From Oscillospiraceae bacterium (GTDB lineage: Bacteria; Bacillota; Clostridia; UBA1381; UBA9506): a DNA stretch of 35,745 nucleotides. The translations under genes were made by a program, and so were the position numbers. Below are positions 1-9,188 of this stretch, piece after piece. The DNA lies in contig SVJQ01000005.1 of the NCBI GenBank assembly GCA_015068905.1, positions 1-35,745 on the forward strand, written 5' to 3'. Under the pieces are notes generated by a model. It saw only the letters and a list, made by a program, of their open reading frames with translations. It was not told where the DNA came from and did no database searches. Position 1 is the first letter of the stretch. Each line of letters opens with the position of its first letter.

Positions 1-795
1 GTTCCTGTTGAGATTACCGGTCTTTCTGAAACACCGGACGGCGGCGATTTGTTCTATGTAATTAATGATGAGCGTTTGGGTAAAACTGTTGTTGAGCAGA
101 GAAAACAGCAGATCAAGGATGAACGTGTGAAATCCCATAGCGCCGTTACTTTGGATGATTTGTTTGACCGGATTAAAGAAGGTCAGGTTAAAGAATTAAA
201 TATTATCGTAAAGGCAGACGTTCAGGGTTCTGTAGAAGCTGTTCGTCAGTCTTTGGAAAAGCTTTCAAACGAAGAAGTGCGTGTGCGTGTTATCCACGGT
301 GGCGTTGGTGCCATTCGTGAATCTGACGTTATGTTGGCGTATGCTTCCAATGCAATTATTGTCGGCTTTAACGTTCGTCCTGATGCCGGTGCAGCAGCAT
401 CTGCTGAACGTCAGGGTGTTGATATTCGTACCTATCGTGTCATTTATACAGCTATTGAAGAAATTGAAGCCGCTATGAAGGGTATGCTTGAGCCCACCTT
501 CCGTGAAGAAGTTACCGGTCATGCTGAAATCCGCCAGACCTTTAAGGTTTCCGGCGTGGGCACTATTGCCGGCTGTTATGTACAGGACGGTACGCTGTCA
601 AGAAATGAGCAGGTTCGTCTGGTTCGTGACGGTATTGTGGTACACGAAGGCAAGCTTGCATCCTTGAAGCGCTTTAAGGATGATGTGAAAGAAGTTAATG
701 CCGGCTACGAATGTGGTTTGGGTATTGAGAACTTCAACGATATTAAAGAGGGCGACGTTGTCGAAGGCTTTAAGATGGTTGAGGTTGAAAAATAA
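1..795 (+). CDS. infB: Translation initiation factor IF-2, C-terminal part (5' truncated)
   Basis: The frame is open from base 1 with no start, so only the last 264 residues are present. They cover the end of domain II, the linker and the C-terminal domains that bind fMet-tRNA(fMet) and help 50S joining. Recognisable IF-2 text includes [47 protein letters not shown] and the tail [14 protein letters not shown]. The GTPase domain would lie upstream of the window. The gene leads into rbfA and nrnA, the usual Firmicutes order of the nusA-infB region. The TTG at 49 inside the frame is not a real start. Identification is firm because the C-terminal domain of IF-2 is highly conserved. Confidence 0.97.
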   Translation, partial: VPVEITGLSETPDGGDLFYVINDERLGKTVVEQRKQQIKDERVKSHSAVTLDDLFDRIKEGQVKELNIIVKADVQGSVEAVRQSLEKLSNEEVRVRVIHGGVGAIRESDVMLAYASNAIIVGFNVRPDAGAAASAERQGVDIRTYRVIYTAIEEIEAAMKGMLEPTFREEVTGHAEIRQTFKVSGVGTIAGCYVQDGTLSRNEQVRLVRDGIVVHEGKLASLKRFKDDVKEVNAGYECGLGIENFNDIKEGDVVEGFKMVEVEK

Positions 796-828
796 GTATA
801 ATCTGTACGCCAGGTTGGAGGAAATGGA

Positions 829-1173
829 ATGAGCGTTAACAGAATTGGTAGAATTAATGAAGAGTTCAGAAAAGAACTCTCTGATATTATCAGAAATATG
901 AAGGACCCGCGGATTCCTATGATGACAAGTGTGGTCACCGTCAATGTTACGCCGGATTTGCGCTATGCAAAAATCTATGTCAGCGTTATGGGGACGGAAG
1001 AAGAGCAGAGTGCCGCCATCGCCGCTTTGAAAAAATCCGCAGGCTATGTCAGACGGGAGCTGGGTTCAAGAATGAAAATGCGCTACACACCCGAGCCGGT
1101 GTTTGAGCTTGACCATTCTATGGAGCACGGTGCCCGCATCACCGAACTTTTAAAATCAACGCAGGGTGATTAA
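829..1173 (+). CDS. rbfA: 30S ribosome-binding factor A
   Basis: Small KH-fold factor (114 aa, typical family length) that binds the immature 30S subunit near helix 1 of 16S rRNA and helps late maturation and cold growth. The N-terminus RIGRINEEFRKELSDIIR and the block KDPRI then VTVNVTPDLRYAKIYVSVMG are the family signature. The ATG has a clean GGAGG at 817-821. It sits 33 bp after infB and overlaps or abuts nrnA, so all three are probably cotranscribed. Nothing unusual is seen. Confidence 0.96.
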   Translation: MSVNRIGRINEEFRKELSDIIRNMKDPRIPMMTSVVTVNVTPDLRYAKIYVSVMGTEEEQSAAIAALKKSAGYVRRELGSRMKMRYTPEPVFELDHSMEHGARITELLKSTQGD

Positions 1174-1174
1174 T

Positions 1175-2140
1175 GTGAATCAGCTATATGAAATTCAAAC
1201 ACAACTTGAAAAGGCAAATAAGATTGCTATCTTTACTCATGTCAACCCGGACGGTGACGCCTTGGGCTCTTCCTTTGCGCTGAAAGCAGCTTTGGAATCA
1301 CTGGGTAAAACAGCTGTGGTCTTGCTTGAAAAAGAGATGCCTGCCAAGTATGAGTTCTTAAATGGTGGTTACAGCCTGACGGCTGATGCGGCCCAGTTTG
1401 ATACAGCAATCGCCCTGGATTGCGGTGCGGCAGGTCGCTTGGGGAGCTTAGCACCCCTTTATGATGCTGCTTGCGTGCGCCTATGCGTTGACCACCATTA
1501 CGCAGATAGCCCCTTTGGTGATTTATATTATGCAGAAACCGATAGCGCAGCCTGTGCTGAGCTTGTTTATCTGCTGATTAAAAATATGTGTGGGCAGTTG
1601 CCTACCTCTACATTGGTTCCTTTATACACCGGTATCTCTACAGATACCGGTCAGTTTAAATTTTCCAATGTAACACCTCGCACTATGCGGATTGCGGCAG
1701 AGCTTTTAGAAGCCGGTCTTGATCACCGTGACATTACCCGCAGACTGTACGACACGGTGAAACTTGCAAAGCTTAAATTCACCGGCGTTTTAGCTGATAA
1801 AATCAAGCTTTTTTATGACGGCAAAATTGCTGTCTTAGAGTGCTTTGAAAGCTTTTTAGCCAGTCACGGCTTAACCCATGAAGAAGTGGAGGAGATCCCC
1901 AACACCGTACTTTCTATTGAGGGTGTGGAGGTCAGCGTGATTATTAAGGATAGGGATGAAGAAAGCCTTAAGGTCAGCATGCGTTGTAAGGAAAATATTG
2001 ATTTGGCTCGCCTTGCTTCTACCTTTGGTGGTGGTGGCCATAAATGTGCCGCCGGCTTTGTGTCAACCCTGTCTGTTGAGGCGTTGACAGAGGTTTTGGT
2101 TGCAGAAATCCATAAGCAACTGGAGGCGTACTATGGCTGA
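1175..2140 (+). CDS. nrnA: DHH/DHHA1 phosphoesterase, nanoRNase / pAp phosphatase NrnA
   Basis: Cytoplasmic Mn-dependent enzyme that degrades 2-5 nt RNAs and, in characterised homologues, dephosphorylates pAp. It replaces Orn in Firmicutes. Metal-site motifs are visible in order: HVNPDGDALGS near the N-terminus, a DCGAAGRLG segment, the DHH triplet in VDHHYAD, then DTGQFKFSNVT. The DHHA1 domain carries GGGGHKCAAGF near the C-terminus. Two GTG starts are possible, 1166 and 1175. I chose 1175 because AGGGTG at 1163-1168 then sits at ribosome-binding distance. Its start lies directly behind the rbfA stop and its end overlaps rnhA by 8 bp, implying translational coupling. Confidence 0.93.
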   Translation: MNQLYEIQTQLEKANKIAIFTHVNPDGDALGSSFALKAALESLGKTAVVLLEKEMPAKYEFLNGGYSLTADAAQFDTAIALDCGAAGRLGSLAPLYDAACVRLCVDHHYADSPFGDLYYAETDSAACAELVYLLIKNMCGQLPTSTLVPLYTGISTDTGQFKFSNVTPRTMRIAAELLEAGLDHRDITRRLYDTVKLAKLKFTGVLADKIKLFYDGKIAVLECFESFLASHGLTHEEVEEIPNTVLSIEGVEVSVIIKDRDEESLKVSMRCKENIDLARLASTFGGGGHKCAAGFVSTLSVEALTEVLVAEIHKQLEAYYG

Positions 2141-2612
2141 TATGAAAACAGTGACAATGTTTACTGACGGAGCGTGCTCCGGCAACCCCGGTCCCGGCGG
2201 TTGGGGCACTATTTTGCGTTATGGTGAACATTCTTTAGAGCTTTCCGGCGGATACCGGCTGACCACCAACAACCGTATGGAAATTCTGGCGGTTATTTCG
2301 GGGCTTGAACGGCTGAAAGAACCCTGCCGTGTGACGGTTTACAGCGATAGTAAGTATGTTGTGGATGCAGTAAATCAGGGCTGGGTCTATGGCTGGCAGA
2401 AAAAAGGCTGGATTAAAAGCAACAAAGAAAAGGCGCTGAACCCTGATTTGTGGCAGCGTTTACTTGATTTAATGAAGATACACAAAACTGAGTTTGTCTG
2501 GGTGAAGGGTCACGACGGTCATCCGGAAAACGAACGATGCGATAGCTTGGCAGTTGCTGCAGCAGCAGGCGATAACCTGCCGGAGGATAGCGGCTATACG
2601 CCAAACATTTAA
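2133..2612 (+). CDS. rnhA: Ribonuclease HI
   Basis: 159-aa enzyme that cuts the RNA strand of RNA-DNA hybrids. The four acidic active-site residues are present: D12 in FTDGACSGNPGPGGWG, E50 in NNRMEIL, D72 in YSDSKYVVD and D137 in NERCDSLA. The H127 loop (VKGHDGH) is also there. The ATG at 2133 with GGAGG at 2122-2126 is the start. An upstream TTG at 2100 would only read through the end of nrnA. No N-terminal hybrid-binding domain is seen, so this is the short bacterial type. It is coupled to nrnA by the overlap, placing two RNA-degrading enzymes side by side. Confidence 0.96.
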   Translation: MADMKTVTMFTDGACSGNPGPGGWGTILRYGEHSLELSGGYRLTTNNRMEILAVISGLERLKEPCRVTVYSDSKYVVDAVNQGWVYGWQKKGWIKSNKEKALNPDLWQRLLDLMKIHKTEFVWVKGHDGHPENERCDSLAVAAAAGDNLPEDSGYTPNI

Positions 2613-2623
2613 GGGAGCAAACC

Positions 2624-3385
2624 ATGTATTTTGATACCCATGCCCATTTAGATGATGGGCGTTTTTCAGAAGACAGAGAAGCAGTTATACGAGAGATTTT
2701 TGATAGCGGCGTCAGTTTAGTGGTTAATGTTGGCGCTGATATGGAGGGTTCACGGGCGAGCGTGCAGCTTGCCGCACAGTATGACGGCATCTATGCCGCT
2801 GTGGGCGTGCACCCTTATGATGCACAGGCAATGACAGAAGTTGACCTTGCCGCCCTGCGGGAGCTTGCGGGGAGCCCAAAGGTTGTGGCGATTGGCGAAA
2901 TTGGTCTTGACTATCATTATGATGAGGCAGACCGTGACAAGCAAAAAGAGTGGTTTTTAAATCAGATAAAGCTGGCAGAGGCACTTGACCTGCCATACAT
3001 TGTTCATGACCGTGATGCACACGCAGACTGTTTAGAGGTCATTCGCAAAAGCGGATACTTTCGGGGCGTGATGCATTGTTATTCCGGCAGCAGCGAAATG
3101 GCACGGGAGCTTGTAGAACTAGGCTTTTACATTTCTTTTGCCGGTCCGGTGACCTTTAAAAACGGCAAAAAGGCAAAAGAAGCGGCGGCGTCTGTCCCCT
3201 CGGGCAGAATTTTAATTGAAACGGACAGCCCGTATCTATCCCCTGAACCCTACCGCGGTCAGCGCAATGACAGCGCAAAGGTTCGGTTTGTGGCAAAAGA
3301 AATTGCAGCATTAAAAGGCATGACAGAAGAAGAGCTTGCTAAAGTCACTTTGGAAAACGGCAAGCGATTCTTTGGAATAGAGTAG
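2624..3385 (+). CDS. tatD: TatD family metal-dependent deoxyribonuclease
   Basis: TIM-barrel hydrolase of 253 aa, the normal TatD/YcfH length. Metal ligands are visible as DTHAHLD at the N-terminus, the glutamate in GEIGLDYHYD, the histidines of IVHDRDAH and MHCYSGS, and the aspartate of IETDSPYLSPEPYRG. Family members act as 3'-5' exonucleases, some with D-aminoacyl-tRNA deacylase-like roles; the exact substrate cannot be told from sequence. A GGGAG lies 10 bp before the ATG. The gene follows rnhA by 11 bp in the same run. Confidence 0.93.
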   Translation: MYFDTHAHLDDGRFSEDREAVIREIFDSGVSLVVNVGADMEGSRASVQLAAQYDGIYAAVGVHPYDAQAMTEVDLAALRELAGSPKVVAIGEIGLDYHYDEADRDKQKEWFLNQIKLAEALDLPYIVHDRDAHADCLEVIRKSGYFRGVMHCYSGSSEMARELVELGFYISFAGPVTFKNGKKAKEAAASVPSGRILIETDSPYLSPEPYRGQRNDSAKVRFVAKEIAALKGMTEEELAKVTLENGKRFFGIE

Positions 3386-3403
3386 ATAAAAGGAGTGGAA
3401 AAA

Positions 3404-4597
3404 ATGGATTATTCAAATCTGATTTCAGACAAAATGTTAGGTGTTAAGGCATCGGCTATCAGAGAAATTTTCAAGGTAGCAGGTCAGCCGGATGTTATCA
3501 GCTTTGCAGGTGGTCTGCCTGCACCGGAAAGCTTTCCCGTTGATGCCATTAAAAACATTTGTAACGATATTTTGGAAAATGACCCCATAACAGCACTGCA
3601 GTACGGTATTTCTGAGGGCTATGCCCCCTTAAAACAGCAAATTTTAGACCGCGTGCGTGAAAAAGAACAGATTGGTACAGAAAATGACGATATCATCGTT
3701 GTCAGCGGCTCACAGCAGGGTGCTGACCTGACCGCTAAGGTTCTTTTAAACGAGGGCGATGGCGTTATTTGTGAAGAACCCAGCTTTATCGGTTGCTTAA
3801 ATACCTTCCGTACATATAACGCCAAGCTTTACGGCGTGCCTATGACCGATGAGGGTATGGACTTAGGTGTGCTGGAGGAAACCTTAAAAAATAACAAAAA
3901 CATTAAGCTGATTTATACCATTCCCACCTTCCAGAACCCGTCAGGCATTACATCAAGCCTGGCTACACGCAAGGGTATGCTGGAACTGGCACAAAAGTAC
4001 AACGTAGCAATTTTAGAGGATAATCCCTATGGTGAACTGCGGTTTGCCGGCGATAAAATCCCCACCATTAAGTCAATGGATACTACCGGGAATGTTATTT
4101 ACCTTGGTTCTTTTTCTAAGGTGTTTTCGCCCGGTCTGCGCCTTGCTTACCTGATTATGGATAAGGGCGTTATGGAAAAAATGGTTGTGGGCAAGCAAGC
4201 AACAGACGTTCACACAAACGTATTCTCACAGATGATTGTATCTCGTTATTTAAAAGATTATGATATTGATGCATCCATTGAAAACAGCCGTCAGATTTAC
4301 AAACATCGTTGTGGGCTGATGCTTTCCTGCATGGACCGCTACTTCCCCGAAAAGGCAACCTATACAAGACCGGACGGCGGTATCTTTATCTGGGTTACCC
4401 TGCCGGAAGGTATTGACACCGGCAAGCTGATGCAAGAGGCTGTGGCTCGTAAGGTGGCATTTGTGCCCGGTAATGCCTTTATGACGGATGTAGATGCCCC
4501 AAGCAACTGCTTCCGACTCAATTACTCAACCATGAGTGATGAGAAGATTGAAAAGGGCATTAAAATCTTAGGTGAGCTTTTAACCGAACGTTTATAA
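3404..4597 (+). CDS. PLP-dependent class I/II aminotransferase (LysN/ARO8-like)
   Basis: Fold-type I aminotransferase of 397 aa. Visible landmarks are SFAGGLPAPESFP near the N-terminus (substrate loop), the QYGISEG block, the NPSG asparagine, LEDNPYGELRF with the PLP aspartate and tyrosine, the Schiff-base lysine in LGSFSKVFSPGLRLAY, and the carboxylate-binding arginine in FRLNYS. This pattern fits the 2-aminoadipate / aromatic or branched-chain transaminase group related to the MocR catalytic domain. No DNA-binding domain is fused. The amino-acid substrate cannot be assigned. The start is ATG 3404 with AAGGAG at 3390-3395; a GTG at 3395 lies inside the SD region. Confidence 0.9.
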   Translation: MDYSNLISDKMLGVKASAIREIFKVAGQPDVISFAGGLPAPESFPVDAIKNICNDILENDPITALQYGISEGYAPLKQQILDRVREKEQIGTENDDIIVVSGSQQGADLTAKVLLNEGDGVICEEPSFIGCLNTFRTYNAKLYGVPMTDEGMDLGVLEETLKNNKNIKLIYTIPTFQNPSGITSSLATRKGMLELAQKYNVAILEDNPYGELRFAGDKIPTIKSMDTTGNVIYLGSFSKVFSPGLRLAYLIMDKGVMEKMVVGKQATDVHTNVFSQMIVSRYLKDYDIDASIENSRQIYKHRCGLMLSCMDRYFPEKATYTRPDGGIFIWVTLPEGIDTGKLMQEAVARKVAFVPGNAFMTDVDAPSNCFRLNYSTMSDEKIEKGIKILGELLTERL

Positions 4598-4634
4598 TAT
4601 AGCAAGTAGCTTTTGTTACAGATTGGAGACTATT

Positions 4635-5642
4635 ATGGAGCAACAAGCAGAAACTAAAAAAAGAATTTTCTCAGGTATGCAGCCCTCAGGAGAACTGACC
4701 TTGGGCAACTATCTGGGTGCACTTAAAAACTGGATTAAGCTGCAGGATGACTATGATTGTATGTATTCGGTTATGAATATGCACGCTATCACCGTCCGTC
4801 AGGACCCTGCTGAGCTTAAAAAGCGGAGCATGGATGTTTTGATGCAGTACATGGCTTGCGGCATTGACCCGGAAAAATCAATTTTATTTTTCCAGTCACA
4901 CGTTTCCGCTCACGCTGAGCTTGCATGGATTTTATCCTGCAACACTCAGATGGGTGAACTGTCCCGTATGACCCAGTTTAAGGATAAATCCAAAAAACAC
5001 GCGGATAATATTAACGCAGGGCTCTTTACATACCCTGTGCTCATGGCGGCAGATATTCTGCTGTATCAGACAGATTTGGTACCGGTGGGTCACGACCAGC
5101 TTCAGCACATTGAGCTGACCCGTGACATTGCCACACGGTTTAATCATCACTACGGCGACACCTTTACTATGCCTGAGCCTTACATCGGCAAGGCAGGGGC
5201 AAGGGTTATGAGTCTGCAGTCACCGGAAAATAAAATGTCAAAATCTGACCCCAACCCCAACGGCTATGTTTGGATTTTAGACCCTGAAGAGGTTATCATT
5301 AAAAAGTTTAAACGCGCTGTTACAGACTCCGGCAGCGAGGTCCGCGCAGCGGAAGATAAGCCCGGCGTAACGAATCTTTTGACCATTTACTGTGCAGTAA
5401 CCGGCAAATCAATAGAAGAAGCTGAAAAAGAGTTTGCAGGTCAGGGCTATGGCACCTTTAAGCAGGCTGTGGGTGAGGCTGTTGCTGCTGAGCTTGCGCC
5501 GGTGAGAGAACGTTACCTTGAGCTTTCTAAAGACAAAGCCTATGTTGAAGAGGTTTATAAAAAAGGTGCTGAGCAGGCAGCGAGAATTGCCGCTAAAACC
5601 TTGCGTAAGGTTTATAAAAAGGTTGGCTTTGTTGCCTGGTAG
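4635..5642 (+). CDS. trpS: Tryptophanyl-tRNA synthetase
   Basis: Class Ic synthetase that charges tRNA(Trp); 335 aa, standard bacterial length. The HIGH equivalent is TLGN at residues 22-25 inside PSGELTLGNYLGALKNW, and the KMSKS loop is exact in ENKMSKSDPN. The dimer/anticodon-binding helices follow, with the usual end containing VRERYLEL. GGAG at 4625-4628 supports ATG 4635; a TTG at 4623 is part of the SD. No T-box leader or trp attenuator fits in the 37-bp gap before the gene, so it appears to depend on upstream transcription. Confidence 0.97.
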   Translation: MEQQAETKKRIFSGMQPSGELTLGNYLGALKNWIKLQDDYDCMYSVMNMHAITVRQDPAELKKRSMDVLMQYMACGIDPEKSILFFQSHVSAHAELAWILSCNTQMGELSRMTQFKDKSKKHADNINAGLFTYPVLMAADILLYQTDLVPVGHDQLQHIELTRDIATRFNHHYGDTFTMPEPYIGKAGARVMSLQSPENKMSKSDPNPNGYVWILDPEEVIIKKFKRAVTDSGSEVRAAEDKPGVTNLLTIYCAVTGKSIEEAEKEFAGQGYGTFKQAVGEAVAAELAPVRERYLELSKDKAYVEEVYKKGAEQAARIAAKTLRKVYKKVGFVAW

Positions 5643-5656
5643 AAAGGAACTTTTTC

Positions 5657-5899
5657 ATGCGATTAGATAAATTTTTAAAGGTATCCCGCATTATAAAGCG
5701 CCGCACCGTTGCCAATGAAGCCTGCGATCAGGGCAGAGTGACGGTGAACGGTAAGCCTGCCAAGGCATCTTATGATGTGAAGGTGGGTGACGTGTTAGAG
5801 CTTCGCTTTGGCGAAAAAACCATGCGGGCTGAGGTAATGAAAATCAGTGAGCACGTGGGTAAAGATGCGGCCGCAGAGCTCTACAAAGTTTTGCCCTGA
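5657..5899 (+). CDS. rqcP: S4-domain RNA-binding protein, RqcP (YabO/Hsp15-like)
   Basis: An 80-residue single S4 domain. The opening MRLDKFLKVSRIIKRRTVAN and the turn QGRVTVNGKPAKASYDVKVGD are the S4 signature. In Firmicutes this family (RqcP, formerly YabO; Hsp15 relatives) binds 50S-peptidyl-tRNA with RqcH and drives poly-alanine tailing in ribosome-associated quality control. The assignment to RqcP rather than another S4 protein rests on its size and lack of any extra domain. AGAAAGGAAC at the trpS stop provides the SD. The gap to trpS is 14 bp. Confidence 0.88.
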   Translation: MRLDKFLKVSRIIKRRTVANEACDQGRVTVNGKPAKASYDVKVGDVLELRFGEKTMRAEVMKISEHVGKDAAAELYKVLP

Positions 5900-5940
5900 T
5901 ATGGGGCAGATACAACCTGAAAGGTATATAGGAGAAAGTT

Positions 5941-6738
5941 ATGAAGAAATTATTATTGCCGATTCTCATCATTGGACTTACCATTTGGCTGTTTGCAAGT
6001 AATCAACCTCTTTGGGCGTGCATTTTGCTGCTTATAGTGGCTGTATATCTGTTTTTTTCAAAATACGCAAACTTTTGTATGGGTATGGCCCTCCGTCAGT
6101 ACGGAAACGGTCAGGTGGAAAAGGCCTTTAAATGGTTTAAAAAAGCAGAAAAAAGTGGGTTGAACGGTCGTCAGAAGATTACTTATGCTTATTATCTGAT
6201 GCGTGAAGGAAAGACGGAAGAATCGGAAGCGATTTTTACCAGAATGCTTGCTTTTAAGTTGACACCGGATATGAAAAATCTGGCCAAGTCAAATTATGCC
6301 ATATTGTTGATGAAAACCGGCAGAATTGATGAGGCAAGAGAAGAACTGGAAGAAATTTTCCCCACCTACAGAGTCACCAATGTATACGGTAGCTTAGGCT
6401 ATTTGTACATTTTAGGCGATGATATGGAAAAGGCGAAGGAATTTAATCACGAGGCTTATGACTTTAATAAGGACAATGCCATCATCTTAGACAATATGGT
6501 GCAGCTTTATACTAAGCTTGGTGATTATGAGGCGGCTTATCAGTACGTTTGTGAACTGATGGAGAAAAAGCCTGCTTTTATTGAGGCGTATTATAACGCA
6601 GCGATGGTTGAAAAAGAGTTAGGCAAGTTCTGCGATGCCAAGGCACACTTAGAACACGCCCTGACAATCCGTCCGACCTTTTTGACCACCGTAACTCACG
6701 AAAACCTGCAGGATGCTATTGACAGCCTGCCTGCATAA
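5941..6738 (+). CDS. Membrane-anchored tetratricopeptide-repeat protein
   Basis: 265-aa protein of unknown function. Residues 4-40 form two hydrophobic segments (LLLPILIIGLTIWLF and ACILLLIVAVYLFF) with a short loop. The rest is an alpha-helical series of TPR-like units, for example QVEKAFKWFKKAEK, GKTEESEAIFTRML, GRIDEAREELEEIF, GDYEAAYQYVCELM and GKFCDAKAHLEHAL. The helical domain is likely cytoplasmic and tethered as a scaffold, but no partner can be named. GGAGAAAG lies just before the ATG. It is the last gene before a strong terminator, so it probably closes the infB operon. Confidence 0.85.
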   Translation: MKKLLLPILIIGLTIWLFASNQPLWACILLLIVAVYLFFSKYANFCMGMALRQYGNGQVEKAFKWFKKAEKSGLNGRQKITYAYYLMREGKTEESEAIFTRMLAFKLTPDMKNLAKSNYAILLMKTGRIDEAREELEEIFPTYRVTNVYGSLGYLYILGDDMEKAKEFNHEAYDFNKDNAIILDNMVQLYTKLGDYEAAYQYVCELMEKKPAFIEAYYNAAMVEKELGKFCDAKAHLEHALTIRPTFLTTVTHENLQDAIDSLPA

Positions 6739-6748
6739 CCGTCAAAAT
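6719..6748 (+). promoter_or_regulatory. Possible sigma-A promoter for mutS2
   Basis: TTGACA (6719-6724) is an exact -35 match. It is followed after 18 bp by CAAAAT (6743-6748), a 4/6 match to TATAAT. It overlaps the last codons of the TPR gene and would place the terminator-like hairpin inside a short leader for mutS2. This is an inference from spacing only. Confidence 0.35.
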
Positions 6749-6753
6749 TAAGG

Positions 6754-6799
6754 CGGCGTTTGTACGAATCCCATAGGGAACGCCCAAACGCCGTTTTTT
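6754..6799 (+). terminator. Rho-independent terminator after the TPR gene, directly before mutS2
   Basis: A 9-bp perfect stem, CGGCGTTTG (6754-6762) with CAAACGCCG (6785-6793), is followed by six T (6794-6799). The 22-nt loop contains a small secondary pairing (CCC/GGG at 6770-6778). It ends about 12 bp before the mutS2 SD. Confidence 0.85.
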
Positions 6800-6821
6800 A
6801 ATGAACATTCTGGAGAGTGCT

Positions 6822-9182
6822 ATGGATAAAAAATCGTTTCAAACACTTGAATTTCATAAAATATTGTCGCGCTTGGCAGAATACACCCAAAATGAACCGG
6901 TCAAAAACCGCATTTTGGGCTTAGAGCCGACTGCCTCGCTGGATGAAGCAAAGCTTTGGCAGGGCGAAACTACCGAGGGCTTGGGTATGATTCTGCGTCG
7001 CGGTAATCCGCCGGGGCTTAAAATTCACGACATTGCACCCTCGCTGCTTCGTGCAGAGCGGGGCGGCAGCCTTACCATGCGTGAGCTTTTGTCGGTATCC
7101 GGTGTGGCAAAAACTGCCCGTTCCCTGAAGCGTTATTTAGAAGATGATAAGGCACTGACCGAGGGAACAATCTCCGGCTACCTTTCTGTTTTAGAGCCAC
7201 TTAGACAAGTATCCGATACCATTGATGATGCCATTTTATCAGAAGATGAGATGGCAGATGGTGCCAGCCCTGAGCTTTATCAGATTCGTCGCAAAAAGAA
7301 ATCCTTAGCCGGCAAAATTCGTGATACCCTGCAGGAAATGATCACGTCACCTAAGTATCAAAAGGCCCTGCAGGAAGGTATTGTGACCATGCGCGGTGAC
7401 CGTTATGTGTTGCCCGTTAAGGCAGAAAACAAAAACGAAATCAAGGGTATTGTTCATGATGCATCAGCCTCAGGCGCAACCCTTTTCATTGAGCCTATGT
7501 CTGTGGTTTCGATGACCAACTCTTTAGCGGCACTGGATGCTGAGGAGAAGGAAGAAATCAACAAGGTGCTTGCAGCGTTATCAGCTTTTGTGTGCGACTT
7601 TTCTGAGGCACTTCGGACAGACTTATCTACAATTTATGAGCTTGATTTTGTTTTTGCAAAAGCTAAGCTTTCTCTGGCACAAAACGCTGTAGAGCCTGAG
7701 CTTAACGATGAAGGCATTGTAAATATTGTAAAGGGCAGACATCCGCTACTTGACCCCAAAATAGTTGTGCCGGTGGATATTTATCTTGGGGAAGAATTTG
7801 ACACTTTAGTTATCACCGGTCCTAACACCGGCGGTAAAACTGTTTCACTTAAAACTTTGGGACTTTTGTCTCTAATGGCGGCTTGTGGTCTTCACGTTAC
7901 AGCAGCAGAGCACACAAAGCTTGCAGTTTTTGAAAATGTGTTTGCCGATATTGGTGATGAGCAGAGCATTGAGCAAAGCCTGAGTACTTTTTCATCTCAT
8001 GTGGTGAATCTGGTCAGTATTTTGAAACGCCTGACCATGAACAGCTTGGTTTTGACAGATGAATTGGGTGCCGGCACAGACCCCACAGAGGGTGCGGCAC
8101 TTGCCATTGCAATCCTTGATTATGTGAGAAGCCGTGGCGCCAAAGCAGCGGCGACTACCCATTACAGCGAGCTTAAGTTATATGCTTTGTCAACGGATAG
8201 AGTCGAGAACGCATCCTGCGAGTTTGATTTAAAAACCCTGTCGCCGACTTATAGGCTTTTAATCGGTATCCCCGGCAAGAGTAATGCTTTTGCCATTTCC
8301 CGCAGACTGGGGATGAATGAAGAAATTTTAAGCCGTGCAGGCGAGCTTTTAAACGACGAAAACGTACAGATGGAAGATGTACTTGCTCGACTTGAGAAAA
8401 ACCGTCAACAGGCGGCAAAACAACGCCGTCAGGCAGAAACCATGCGTCGGGATGCAAGAGATATTAAGGAAAGCCTTGTGAAAGAGCAGAGTGAGCTTGA
8501 CCGTCAGCGCGCAAAGATTTTGGAAGAAGCCCGTTCTGAAGCACTAAGAATTTTAGAATCTGCTAAGGAAGAGGCGCAGCGTGTAACCAAAGAGATTCGT
8601 TCCATTCGTGACAATGCGGCGTTAAAAGAAGCTTTGCAAAAAGCTGAAGAAGAAAAAGCCGCCCTGCGTGAAAAGCAGGAACAGCTAGCAGGTAAAAAGA
8701 CGGCGGCACCCAAGCGCACCGGCAAGCCACCGAAGAACCTAAAGCCGGGCGACACAGTCAGAATTATCTCGTTGGATCAGGAAGCTACTGTGCTTTCAGA
8801 ACCGGATAGTAGCGGCAACGTGCAGGTGCAGGCAGGCATTATGAAGATAAAAGCAAATCTTTCAGATTTGCAGATGGAAAAAGCAACGCAGGTGCAAAAA
8901 TCCACCTCTTATGTAACGAAATCATCTTCTTCCAGCATGCACGCCAAAACTGAAATTGACCTGCGTGGTATGACCTTGGATGAAGCCCTGCTTGCGGTTG
9001 ACCGTTTTATTGATCAGGGGTTACTCGCCAACCTGCAGATGCTAACCATTATCCACGGTAAAGGCACCGGTGTTTTGCGTAAGGGCATTACGGATTATTT
9101 AAGACAACACCGCCTTGTCAAATCCTTCCGCGCCGGGGGACTTGGTGAGGGAGATACAGGTGTTACGATTGTGACGCTATAA
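6822..9182 (+). CDS. mutS2: MutS2 ATPase with C-terminal Smr nuclease domain
   Basis: 786-aa MutS family paralogue that acts in ribosome collision rescue and/or suppression of recombination rather than mismatch repair. The mismatch-recognition domain is absent. Order seen: lever/core helices, Walker A GPNTGGKT at residues 333-340, Walker B TDELGAGTDPTEG near 410, a long charged coiled coil, a KOW-like stretch (NLKPGDTVRIISL), and an Smr domain from about residue 711 with EIDLRGMTLDEA and IIHGKGTGVLR. The ATG at 6822 with TGGAGAG at 6811-6817 is preferred over ATG 6801, which sits on the terminator tail and has no SD. The next feature downstream is the repeat region. Confidence 0.96.
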   Translation: MDKKSFQTLEFHKILSRLAEYTQNEPVKNRILGLEPTASLDEAKLWQGETTEGLGMILRRGNPPGLKIHDIAPSLLRAERGGSLTMRELLSVSGVAKTARSLKRYLEDDKALTEGTISGYLSVLEPLRQVSDTIDDAILSEDEMADGASPELYQIRRKKKSLAGKIRDTLQEMITSPKYQKALQEGIVTMRGDRYVLPVKAENKNEIKGIVHDASASGATLFIEPMSVVSMTNSLAALDAEEKEEINKVLAALSAFVCDFSEALRTDLSTIYELDFVFAKAKLSLAQNAVEPELNDEGIVNIVKGRHPLLDPKIVVPVDIYLGEEFDTLVITGPNTGGKTVSLKTLGLLSLMAACGLHVTAAEHTKLAVFENVFADIGDEQSIEQSLSTFSSHVVNLVSILKRLTMNSLVLTDELGAGTDPTEGAALAIAILDYVRSRGAKAAATTHYSELKLYALSTDRVENASCEFDLKTLSPTYRLLIGIPGKSNAFAISRRLGMNEEILSRAGELLNDENVQMEDVLARLEKNRQQAAKQRRQAETMRRDARDIKESLVKEQSELDRQRAKILEEARSEALRILESAKEEAQRVTKEIRSIRDNAALKEALQKAEEEKAALREKQEQLAGKKTAAPKRTGKPPKNLKPGDTVRIISLDQEATVLSEPDSSGNVQVQAGIMKIKANLSDLQMEKATQVQKSTSYVTKSSSSSMHAKTEIDLRGMTLDEALLAVDRFIDQGLLANLQMLTIIHGKGTGVLRKGITDYLRQHRLVKSFRAGGLGEGDTGVTIVTL

Positions 9183-9188
9183 AGGGGC

